Shown piece by piece: positions 55,932 through 63,622 of a stretch of 64,000 nucleotides of DNA (the first letter of the stretch is position 1; every line of letters starts with the position of its first letter). Position numbers and translations under genes: made by a program. Source of the DNA: Paracoccaceae bacterium (GTDB lineage Bacteria > Pseudomonadota > Alphaproteobacteria > Rhodobacterales > Rhodobacteraceae); the NCBI GenBank assembly GCA_020425085.1, contig JAGQRW010000017.1, positions 62,001-126,000 of the forward strand, given 5' to 3'. The notes under the pieces were generated by a model. That model was not told the DNA's origin. It saw only the letters and a program-made list of their open reading frames with translations, and did no database searches.

Positions 55932-56008
55932 CAGATTAACGCAAATGCAAGAAAAACCAACCGACAGGGGCAGTCCATGGACACCGCGACGAATTCAGGG
56001 GCGACAGG

Positions 56009-56042
56009 TTGATTTTAATCATGTATAGGCGTACCGTTATAC
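56009..56042 (+). promoter_or_regulatory. Promoter and operator 5 of the thioesterase-padB-padCD-padJ operon
   Basis: Operator GTATA-GGC-GTAC-CGT-TATAC at 56023-56042 is a perfect GTATA-N3-GTAC-N3-TATAC palindrome. TTGATT (56009-56014), a 17-base spacer and TACCGT (56032-56037) form a possible promoter with its -10 inside the palindrome. The same geometry, -35 starting 14 bases before the palindrome, is seen at operator 6. Confidence 0.7.
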
Positions 56043-56084
56043 GCAATTAACCCCGGATCAGACTTCTCTGGAAAGGCCAAAAAC

Positions 56085-56489
56085 ATGAAAGACACCTTAA
56101 AGCAAGGCGTTACGACAACCGCAACCTACACCGTGGACAAAGACCGCACCATTGATTTCATGGGCGAAGAATGCCGCGTCTATGCCACGCCTTCTTTGGT
56201 GCGCGACATCGAACAGACCTGTCGCGATCTGATCATGGAACATGCCGATCAGGGCGAAGATTCGGTCGGCTTTTCGGTTCAGATCACTCACATGGCACCA
56301 ACCCTGTTGAACATGAAAGCGACCATTACCGCAACCATCGCCGAGGTGGATCGTGCCAAGGTGGTTTTCGACATTACCGCAAATGACGGGTTGGACGACA
56401 TTTGCACCGGTAAACACGTCCGCTTTGTCGTAGACGTGGAAAAAACCCGTCAACGGCTGCAAGCCAAAGCGGCCAAAGCCGCCGCCTGA
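56085..56489 (+). CDS. FlK-type hot-dog thioesterase
   Basis: The 134-residue protein matches the fluoroacetyl-CoA thioesterase (FlK) family. The catalytic Thr, Glu and His correspond to T35 (VYATPS), E43 (DIEQTC) and H69 (ITHMAP), and GEDSVG is kept. As first gene of the pad operon it probably hydrolyses an aromatic or dead-end acyl-CoA (for example phenylacetyl-CoA or benzoyl-CoA), freeing CoA; the actual substrate is not known. Confidence 0.82.
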   Translation: MKDTLKQGVTTTATYTVDKDRTIDFMGEECRVYATPSLVRDIEQTCRDLIMEHADQGEDSVGFSVQITHMAPTLLNMKATITATIAEVDRAKVVFDITANDGLDDICTGKHVRFVVDVEKTRQRLQAKAAKAAA

Positions 56490-56513
56490 TCCAATCTGAC
56501 ACCGAAGGCCGCT

Positions 56514-59249
56514 ATGACAAAAACCGCAAAAACCAAGTCGCAGGTCCATTCCTATTGCTATCAATGTGTGGCCGGTCCCGACATCCTTAAGGTCGAGATC
56601 GAGGATGGGGTGGCGACTCAGGTGAAACCCAGTTTCGAGATTGCCGATGTGCATCCGGCTGGCGGCAAGGTTTGCGTCAAGGCGTTCGGGTTGATCCAGA
56701 AAACCTATAACCCCTACCGGGTTCTTACTCCGATGAAACGCACCAACCCCAAAAAAGGCCGCGATCAGGATCCGGGGTTTGTGCCGATTAGTTGGGATGA
56801 GGCGCTTGAGGCGGTTTGCGGCAAGCTGAACAAGGCGCGCGAAGAAGGTCTGAAAGACGCAAGCGGCTATCCCCGTGTTGCCGCCAGTTTCGGCGGTGGT
56901 GGCACGCCGACCTCGTATATGGGTACGTTTCCGGCGTTTCTGTCGGCCTGGGGTGCCGTGGACATGAGCTTTGGATCAGGCCAGGGCGTCAAATGCTACC
57001 ATTCCGAACATCTTTATGGCGAACTCTGGCACCGCGCCTTTACGGTTTCGCCTGATACGCCCCTGGCGGAACTTATCATCTCGTTTGGGGCCAATGTCGA
57101 AGCTTCGGGCGGGGTCTGCGGCATCAAACGCCACGCCGATGCGCGTGACCGCGGCGTCAAGCGCATCCAGGTCGAACCGCACCTGTCAGTGACCGGTGCC
57201 TGTTCCGCCGAATGGGTGCCGATCCGCCCGAAAACCGATCCGGCCTTCATGTTCGCCATGGTCAATGTCATGCTGCATGAAATCGGTATGGCGCGGTTGG
57301 ATGTGCCATTTCTGAAAAACCGCACCTCATCACCCTATCTGCTGGCACCGAACGGCTTTTACATGCGCGATCCGGCCAGCGGCAAACCGTTGATGTGGGA
57401 TCTGAAAACCTCACGCGCGGTGCCATATGATACACCCGATGCCGACCCGGCGCTGGAGGGCAGCTTTAAGGTGTCCGGGCAGGAACTTGGCCCGGACCAG
57501 GTGATCTGGAACCACGATCAGGTGGATTGCTGCCCGGCCTTTGCGGCGCTGGTCAACCACGTCAAGGACTACACCCCGGAATGGGCCGCCGAAATTTGCG
57601 GCGTCAAGGCCGAACAGGTCCGCTCGGTTGCCAACCAGTTTGTTGATCACGCACATATCGGTGAAACCATTGACATCGAAGGTCGCACCTTGCCGTTCCG
57701 CCCGGTGGCAATTTCGCTGGGCAAGACGGTGAACAACGGCTGGGGCGGCTATGAATGCTGCTGGGCACGCACGTTGATGGCCTGTCTGGTTGGCGGGCTG
57801 GAAGTGCCGGGCGGCACGCTTGGCACCACGGTTCGCCTGAACCGCCCCGCCGATAACCGCTGGACCAGCGTCAAGCCGGGGCCGGACGGGTTCATGCATT
57901 TCCCGATGAACCCGACCAAAAAGGGCGAATGGAAATCCCGTTCCTCATCGCGGCACGCGCATGAAACGCTGATTCCGCTGGCGGCGAATTCCCCCTGGAG
58001 CCAGGCCTTGGGGCCGACGCATCTGGCGTGGATGATGCAAAAGGAAAACTTTGAGAACATGCCGGACGCAACGCCGCCGGATGTCTGGTTCGTTTACCGC
58101 ACCAACCCCGCCGTATCGTTCTGGGATACCAAATCGGTGTCCGAGGTGATGGCAAAGTTCCCGTTCACCGTGTGTTTTGCCTATACCATGGACGAAACCA
58201 ATTACATGGCCGACATCCTGCTGCCGGAATGTACCGATCTGGAAGGGCTGCAACTGATCCGCATCGGCGGTTCCAAATATGTCGAACAATTCTGGGAACA
58301 CAGCGGATTTGCGCTGCGCGACCCGGCCAGCCCACCGGCAGGCGAATCGCGCGATTTCAGTTGGATCGCCACCCAACTTGCCAAGGGAACCGGCCTGCTT
58401 GGTGCCTATAACACCGCCATCAACAAGGGCGCTGCCGGGGTTCGTCTTATGGGCGAGAACTTTGATTTCGCGCTTGATCCCGACGTGGAACACTCGGTCG
58501 AGGAAATCTGGGATGCAAGCTGCCGCGCCGCCAGTGCCGAATTGACCGATGGGGCCGAAACGCAGGGGCTGGAATATTTCCGCGAACACGGTTTCAGGGT
58601 CAAGAAGTTTCCAAAATTGCGCTGGTATCTGTCGCCGGCACTGGAAGATCAGGGATTGCGGTTTGAACTGCCATATCAGGAACGCTTGCTGAGGATCGGT
58701 CAGGAACTTGGCGACCGGTTACATGAACAGGGCATCAACTGGTGGGATCGCCAGTTGAAGGAATATGAGGCGATGCCGCATTGGCAAGACCTGCAAAAGC
58801 TGTGGGAAACCGCACTGGAAGACGGTTTTGGCATCAAGATCGGTGACTATCCGTTCTGGTTGATAACCGCGCGGTCAATGCAATATTCCTGGGGTGGCAA
58901 TGCGGGTTTGCAGATGATCCATGAGGTCGCAAGCAATATCGCGGGCCACAAGGGTGTCATCATGAACCCCTCGGCCGCGGCCAAACTGGGTCTGAAAGAG
59001 GGGGATTTGATTGAAATCGCCTCACCTCTTGGCAAGACCAAGGGACCGGTGGTTCTGCGCCACGGCATTCGGCCAGACACCCTGCTGATGGTCGGGCAAT
59101 TTGATCACTGGGAAACGCCGTTCGCCAAGGATTTGCATGTACCCAGCATGAACGCCCTGACACCGATGATGCTTGAGCTGACCGACGCCACCGGATCGGG
59201 TGCCGATCTGGTCAAGGTCAAGGTAACCCGGCTTGGGGGTGCGGCATGA
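56514..59249 (+). CDS. padB: Molybdopterin oxidoreductase, probable phenylacetyl-CoA:acceptor oxidoreductase subunit PadB
   Basis: This 911-residue DMSO-reductase-family subunit lacks a Tat signal, so it is cytoplasmic. The N-terminal Fe-S region has C15, C18 and C54, but the third ligand position of the usual C-x2-C-x3-C-x(n)-C is Pro22. SGQGVKCYHSEHLYGELWHRAF offers C161 as a likely molybdenum ligand. The molybdopterin domains follow (IISFGANVEASGGV; WFVYRTNPAVSFWD; TNYMADILLPECTDLEG; C-terminal LKEGDLIEIASPLGK). With a fused Fe-S/membrane partner next door and a phenylacetate-CoA ligase after it, it fits PadB, which oxidises phenylacetyl-CoA to phenylglyoxylate. Tetrathionate- or arsenate-type reductases are less likely. 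Confidence 0.8.
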   Translation: MTKTAKTKSQVHSYCYQCVAGPDILKVEIEDGVATQVKPSFEIADVHPAGGKVCVKAFGLIQKTYNPYRVLTPMKRTNPKKGRDQDPGFVPISWDEALEAVCGKLNKAREEGLKDASGYPRVAASFGGGGTPTSYMGTFPAFLSAWGAVDMSFGSGQGVKCYHSEHLYGELWHRAFTVSPDTPLAELIISFGANVEASGGVCGIKRHADARDRGVKRIQVEPHLSVTGACSAEWVPIRPKTDPAFMFAMVNVMLHEIGMARLDVPFLKNRTSSPYLLAPNGFYMRDPASGKPLMWDLKTSRAVPYDTPDADPALEGSFKVSGQELGPDQVIWNHDQVDCCPAFAALVNHVKDYTPEWAAEICGVKAEQVRSVANQFVDHAHIGETIDIEGRTLPFRPVAISLGKTVNNGWGGYECCWARTLMACLVGGLEVPGGTLGTTVRLNRPADNRWTSVKPGPDGFMHFPMNPTKKGEWKSRSSSRHAHETLIPLAANSPWSQALGPTHLAWMMQKENFENMPDATPPDVWFVYRTNPAVSFWDTKSVSEVMAKFPFTVCFAYTMDETNYMADILLPECTDLEGLQLIRIGGSKYVEQFWEHSGFALRDPASPPAGESRDFSWIATQLAKGTGLLGAYNTAINKGAAGVRLMGENFDFALDPDVEHSVEEIWDASCRAASAELTDGAETQGLEYFREHGFRVKKFPKLRWYLSPALEDQGLRFELPYQERLLRIGQELGDRLHEQGINWWDRQLKEYEAMPHWQDLQKLWETALEDGFGIKIGDYPFWLITARSMQYSWGGNAGLQMIHEVASNIAGHKGVIMNPSAAAKLGLKEGDLIEIASPLGKTKGPVVLRHGIRPDTLLMVGQFDHWETPFAKDLHVPSMNALTPMMLELTDATGSGADLVKVKVTRLGGAA

Positions 59250-60829
59250 CACGTTATTCCATCGTTGCCGACCTCAATCGTTGTGTTGGCTGTCAGACAT
59301 GTACCGCCGCCTGCAAACACACCAACGCCACAGCACCCGGCGTACAGTGGCGCAAGGTGCTGGATATCGAAACCGGTGAATTTCCCGATGTCCACCGTGC
59401 CTTCATGCCGGTTGGCTGCATGCATTGTGACGATGCGCCCTGCCTTTCGGTCTGCCCGACCACAGCGACACGCAAGCGTGACGACGGCATTGTCACCATC
59501 GACTATGATCTGTGCATCGGTTGCGCCTATTGCACCGTCGCCTGCCCCTATCAGGCACGCTCGCGGGTGGATCTGCCGACCCGTGCTTTCAAGGGCAAGA
59601 CGATGAAGCACGAGGTGGTGCGCGAAGATCCCAAACGTATCGGCGTGGCGCAGAAATGTACCATGTGTTCTGACCGGATTGATTTCGGGCTGGAAAACGG
59701 CCTGATACCCGGCCTGGACGCCGATGCGACACCCGCTTGTGTGAACGCCTGTATCGCCGGTGCGCTGCATTTCGGCGATGCCGAGGATCCCAACAGCAAC
59801 GTTTCGCAACTGCTGGAGAAGAATCAGCATTTCACCATGCATGAAGAATTGGGAACCGGTCCCGGCATCCACTACCTTTGGGGCAAATCAACCGGCAACG
59901 ACGAACCGGCACCTGAACCGGAAATGATCGCCGAACCCCTGGGTATGCCCGGCGTTGTTCCGGCCTTGCAAAAAAGCTGGGACTGGCGCGCCGCCTCCAA
60001 CTTCATTCTGGGGGGTTCGGGAACCAGCCTGTTTCTGGCAACCGCCATCGGCGGCACCACCGGCATGAGCATGGTTTTGCCGGGGCTGCTGGCGCTGGCA
60101 ATGGTTGGCCTCGGGCTGTTCTGTGTCTGGCTTGAGATTGGTCGGCCGTGGCGGTTCTTCAACGTGTTCTATCACGCCCGCATGTCCTGGATGACCCGCG
60201 AAGCCATGGTTGGCATTCCCTTCATGGGCCTTGGATTTCTGACAGTTCTGACCGGATCAATCCCCCTTGGGGTGGTGGCGGCGGTATTTGGAATGGCCTT
60301 TCTTTATGCGCAGGGACGGATCTTGCGTGCTGCCAAAGGCATCCCTGCCTGGCGGCATCCGGGCATCGTGCCTTTGATTGTGGCCACTGGTCTGACCGAA
60401 GGGGTCGGAATATTCGCTGTTTACGCCGTCATTGTTGGGGCTGGTTCTTCCAGCTTGCAAACGCTTGCGTCGATTCTCTTGATCCTGATCGCTCTGCGGG
60501 TATTTGCCTGGAGCAGCTATCGCACCAGTCTCGGCCGTATCGGCGCACCGACCGGCACCTTTGCCGCATTTGCAGCTGACCCGATAAAGCTGACCCCAAC
60601 GCATCAGGCGATTCCGGTGGTTCTGCTGCTGGTGGCGCTGGCGGTTCCGATGCTGTCGCCGGTGCTGGTCGCCCTTGCCGGTGCGCTGGCGCTGGCCAGT
60701 GGCTGGGTCTTCAAATATGGCCTGATCACCCGCGCCGCCTTTAACCAGGGCTATTCTTTGAAAAAGATGCCGGCGCGAGGTGCCGGCCTTAGCAGCCCGG
60801 GGGTCAAGCCCGGCTGGACAACAAACTGA
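59246..60829 (+). CDS. Fe-S electron-transfer subunit fused to DmsC-like membrane anchor (PadC-PadD fusion)
   Basis: The 527-residue protein has two parts. Residues 1 to about 200 carry four cysteine groups for four clusters (CVGCQTCTAACK; CMHCDDAPCLSVCP; CIGCAYCTVACP; CTMCSD with CVNACIAGAL). From about 240 on it has eight or so membrane helices of the DmsC/anchor type (FCVWLEIGRPWRFFNVFYHARMSWMTREAM). It would move electrons from PadB to the quinone pool. In known PadBCD enzymes the two parts are separate genes. The ATG overlaps the padB stop by 4 bases. Confidence 0.82.
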   Translation: MTRYSIVADLNRCVGCQTCTAACKHTNATAPGVQWRKVLDIETGEFPDVHRAFMPVGCMHCDDAPCLSVCPTTATRKRDDGIVTIDYDLCIGCAYCTVACPYQARSRVDLPTRAFKGKTMKHEVVREDPKRIGVAQKCTMCSDRIDFGLENGLIPGLDADATPACVNACIAGALHFGDAEDPNSNVSQLLEKNQHFTMHEELGTGPGIHYLWGKSTGNDEPAPEPEMIAEPLGMPGVVPALQKSWDWRAASNFILGGSGTSLFLATAIGGTTGMSMVLPGLLALAMVGLGLFCVWLEIGRPWRFFNVFYHARMSWMTREAMVGIPFMGLGFLTVLTGSIPLGVVAAVFGMAFLYAQGRILRAAKGIPAWRHPGIVPLIVATGLTEGVGIFAVYAVIVGAGSSSLQTLASILLILIALRVFAWSSYRTSLGRIGAPTGTFAAFAADPIKLTPTHQAIPVVLLLVALAVPMLSPVLVALAGALALASGWVFKYGLITRAAFNQGYSLKKMPARGAGLSSPGVKPGWTTN

Positions 60830-60856
60830 TCAAGATACAACCAGGGAGAAATACAA

Positions 60857-62200
60857 ATGGGCTCAACTGCCAGACAGATGTCTGACGCCGGAGACGGATT
60901 CATGTTCGACCGCGAGGTCGAAACCATGTCGCGTGCCGGGATTCAGGGTTTGCAGACAGAGCGCCTGAAATGGTCGCTGGCGCGGGCCTACGACAACGTG
61001 CCGCATTTCAAGCGCAAGTTTGATGAGGCCGGGGTCAAACCCGGTCACCTCAAAACCCTCAAGGACATCAAGCATTTTCCGTTTACAGTAAAAACCGACC
61101 TGCGGGACAATTACCCATTCGGCATGTTTGCCTCTCCGCAGTCGGAATTGCGTCGGGTGCATGGTTCATCCGGCACCACCGGCAAGCCGACGATTGTTGG
61201 TTACACGCAGGGCGATCTGGATCGCTGGGCGGGGCTGGTGGCAAGATCCATGGCCGCAGGCGGAGCCCGCCCCGGCGATCTGGTTCACAACGCATATGGT
61301 TATGGCCTGTTCACCGGCGGCCTTGGGGCGCATTACGGTGCCGAGCGGCTGGGCTGTGTGGTGGTGCCGGTCTCGGGCGGCGGCACGGAACGGCAGGTGA
61401 TTCTGTTGCAGGATTTTGGTGCGCGCATTCTGTGCTCAACGCCTTCCTACGCCCTTAATATCGCCGAAGTGGCGCGGAAAATGGGGGTAGACCTGACCAC
61501 TTTGCCGCTGGAACGCGCCTTTTTCGGTGCCGAACCCTGGAGCGACGCCATGCGTGGCGAACTGGAGCGGCAACTGGGTCTTCGCGCCATCGACATCTAT
61601 GGTCTGTCGGAAATCATGGGTCCGGGTGTTGCCTGTGAATGCGATTCCGTTCAGGTCGGCCTGCACGGCTGGGAAGACAATTTCCTGTTTGAGATCATCG
61701 ACCCCGAAACCCTTGAACCGCTGCCCATGGGCGAAAGCGGTGAACTGGTCATCACCACGTTGACCAAAGAGGCGCTGCCGATGATCCGCTACCGCACCCG
61801 CGATATCACCCGGCTGACCGACGAGCCATGCGCCTGTGGCCGTAGCCATGTGCGCATCCTGCGCGTGACCGGTCGCGACGACGACATGCTGATCATTCGC
61901 GGTGTCAACATCTATCCAAGCCAGGTTGAATCGGTGCTGGTCAGCGTTCCCAACCTGGCACCGCACTATCAGATCATCCTCAGGCATGACGGGATGATGG
62001 ATACCATGGGGGTGGACGTTGAAATTGCACCGGACATTCCGTGTGCAGACAGCGACCTGACCGCACTTGCGGGCGAGGTGCGGCAACGTATCAAGGCGAT
62101 TATTGGTGTCACTTGTGCTGTTGTGGCCAAGCGACCCGGCGAATTACCCCGTTCGGAAGGAAAAGCCGTTCGGGTTCTCGACCAGCGCAAGAAGATCTGA
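60857..62200 (+). CDS. padJ: Phenylacetate-CoA ligase (PaaK/PadJ type)
   Basis: The 447-residue adenylate-forming enzyme has the phenylacetate-CoA ligase hallmarks: the P-loop-like VHGSSGTTGKPTIVGYT, AYGYGLFTGGLGAHYGAERLG, DIYGLSEIMGPGVACEC, YRTRDITRLTDEPCACGRSHVRILRVTGRDDDMLIIRGVNIYPSQVE. It activates phenylacetate (perhaps also 4-hydroxyphenylacetate) to the CoA thioester with ATP, the first step of the pathway. AGGGAG precedes the ATG. No paaABCDE epoxidase genes lie nearby, so it most likely feeds PadB; PaaK and PadJ cannot be told apart by motif alone. Confidence 0.87.
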   Translation: MGSTARQMSDAGDGFMFDREVETMSRAGIQGLQTERLKWSLARAYDNVPHFKRKFDEAGVKPGHLKTLKDIKHFPFTVKTDLRDNYPFGMFASPQSELRRVHGSSGTTGKPTIVGYTQGDLDRWAGLVARSMAAGGARPGDLVHNAYGYGLFTGGLGAHYGAERLGCVVVPVSGGGTERQVILLQDFGARILCSTPSYALNIAEVARKMGVDLTTLPLERAFFGAEPWSDAMRGELERQLGLRAIDIYGLSEIMGPGVACECDSVQVGLHGWEDNFLFEIIDPETLEPLPMGESGELVITTLTKEALPMIRYRTRDITRLTDEPCACGRSHVRILRVTGRDDDMLIIRGVNIYPSQVESVLVSVPNLAPHYQIILRHDGMMDTMGVDVEIAPDIPCADSDLTALAGEVRQRIKAIIGVTCAVVAKRPGELPRSEGKAVRVLDQRKKI

Positions 62201-62317
62201 CCGCGAAAGGTTCGGACATAACAAAAACAAGAATGCCGAAGTCGGGGATGGTTCTTCGACAATCGGAGCATTTGAGGAAGGAAAGCACACAAAAGCAATA
62301 CCTTAGAGTAATGCCCG

Positions 62318-62351
62318 TTGCACAAAAACGTGTATAGTGGTACGGTTATGC
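62318..62351 (+). promoter_or_regulatory. Promoter and operator 6 of the importer operon
   Basis: Operator GTATA-GTG-GTAC-GGT-TATGC at 62332-62351. TTGCAC (62318-62323), a 17-base spacer and TACGGT (62341-62346) repeat the promoter geometry of operator 5. It is 48 bases before the binding-protein start codon. The remaining 117 bases back to the padJ stop hold nothing I recognise. Confidence 0.65.
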
Positions 62352-62398
62352 TTGATTTAGTCTCTGGACTATTTCGTCATTCACAGCGGAGGAAAGTA

Positions 62399-63553
62399 AT
62401 GACACGTTTCAATCATCTGAAAACCACGGCACTGGCGATCGCCCTTGCCGGTAGCGCGGCAATCGCCGTCCCTGCCCATGCCGACATCAAGATCGGCAGC
62501 AGCCTGGCCATTACCGGTCCGGCCTCGTTCCTGGGCGACCCCGAGGCAAAGACCCTCAAGATGCTGGTCAATGAACTTAACGCCAATGGCGGCATCAACG
62601 GCGAGAAAATCGACCTCATCATGTATGACGATGCCGCTGACCCGAACCAGGCCCGCACCTTCGCCACCCGTCTGGTCGAGGATGACGAGGTTGTGGCCGT
62701 GATCGGTGGCACATCCACCGGCGCCACCATGGCAATGATCCCGGTATTCGAAGAGGCCAAGGTTCCCTTCATTTCGCTTGCCGGTGCGGTGGTGATCATT
62801 GATCCGGTCAAGAAATGGGTGTTCAAGACACCGCATACCGACCTGATGGCCTGCGGCAAGATCTTTGAAGATATCAAGGCACGCGGCCTTTCCAAGGTCG
62901 GCCTGATCTCAGGCACCGGTGGTTTCGGCAAATCCATGCACGAACAATGCCTGTCGGTCGCCGGCAAATACGGCATCGACATCGTTGCCGATGAAACCTA
63001 CGGCCCGAAAGACGCCGACATGACCCCGCAACTGACCAAGATCGCCGGCGCTGCCGGACTTCAGGCAGTGGTTAACCCCGGCTTTGGTCAGGGTCCGGCA
63101 ATCGTGACCCGCAACTTCAAGCAGTTGAACATCAAGGTTCCGCTCTATCAGTCGCACGGTGTTGCATCAAAAAGCTTCATCGACCTTGCCGGTGATGCGG
63201 CCGAAGGTGTTCGCCTGCCTGCTTCGGCGCTTTTGGTTGCCGACATGCTGGACGACAGCGATCCGCAAAAAGCGGTCGTCGTTGGCTACCGCGATGCCTA
63301 TGTAGCCGAGACCGGCCAGCCGGTTTCAACCTTTGGTGGACATGCGTATGACGCTTTTCACATTCTGGTAAATGCGATCAAATCTGCCGGGAGCAACAAT
63401 CCGGCGGCTATCCGCGACGCGATTGAAAACACCAAAGGCTTCATCGGCACCGCCGGCGAAGTGAACATGTCGGCAACAGACCACCTTGGTCTCGACCTGA
63501 ACGCGTTCAAAATGCTTGAAATCCGCGATGGTGACTGGACTATCGTCAAGTAA
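62399..63553 (+). CDS. ABC transporter periplasmic binding protein, branched-chain amino acid/aromatic acid (LivK) type
   Basis: The 384-residue protein has a Sec signal peptide ([23 protein letters not shown]) and a type I periplasmic-binding fold (DIKIGSSLAITGPASFLGDPEAKTLKMLVNELNANGGINGEKIDLIMYDDAADPNQARTFATRLVEDDEVVAVIGGTSTGATMAMIPVFEEAKVPFISLAGA). GGAGG precedes ATG 62399. In aromatic-degradation clusters this family often imports aromatic acids such as benzoate, 4-hydroxybenzoate or phenylacetate. Its place under operator 6 supports such a ligand, though none is proven. Confidence 0.88.
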   Translation: MTRFNHLKTTALAIALAGSAAIAVPAHADIKIGSSLAITGPASFLGDPEAKTLKMLVNELNANGGINGEKIDLIMYDDAADPNQARTFATRLVEDDEVVAVIGGTSTGATMAMIPVFEEAKVPFISLAGAVVIIDPVKKWVFKTPHTDLMACGKIFEDIKARGLSKVGLISGTGGFGKSMHEQCLSVAGKYGIDIVADETYGPKDADMTPQLTKIAGAAGLQAVVNPGFGQGPAIVTRNFKQLNIKVPLYQSHGVASKSFIDLAGDAAEGVRLPASALLVADMLDDSDPQKAVVVGYRDAYVAETGQPVSTFGGHAYDAFHILVNAIKSAGSNNPAAIRDAIENTKGFIGTAGEVNMSATDHLGLDLNAFKMLEIRDGDWTIVK

Positions 63554-63560
63554 TACGATT

Positions 63561-63589
63561 CGGCGGGGCGTACCCGATACGCCCCGCCG
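63561..63589 (+). repeat. Intercistronic 12-bp perfect stem-loop after the binding-protein gene
   Basis: CGGCGGGGCGTA (63561-63572) and TACGCCCCGCCG (63578-63589) form a perfect stem around CCCGA, 7 bases after the stop codon. There is no T-run on the plus strand. It would protect the upstream message or partly attenuate, so that the binding protein outnumbers the permeases. Confidence 0.75.
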
Positions 63590-63622
63590 ACCATAAAAAC
63601 AAAAGACAACTGCGGGGGTCAA

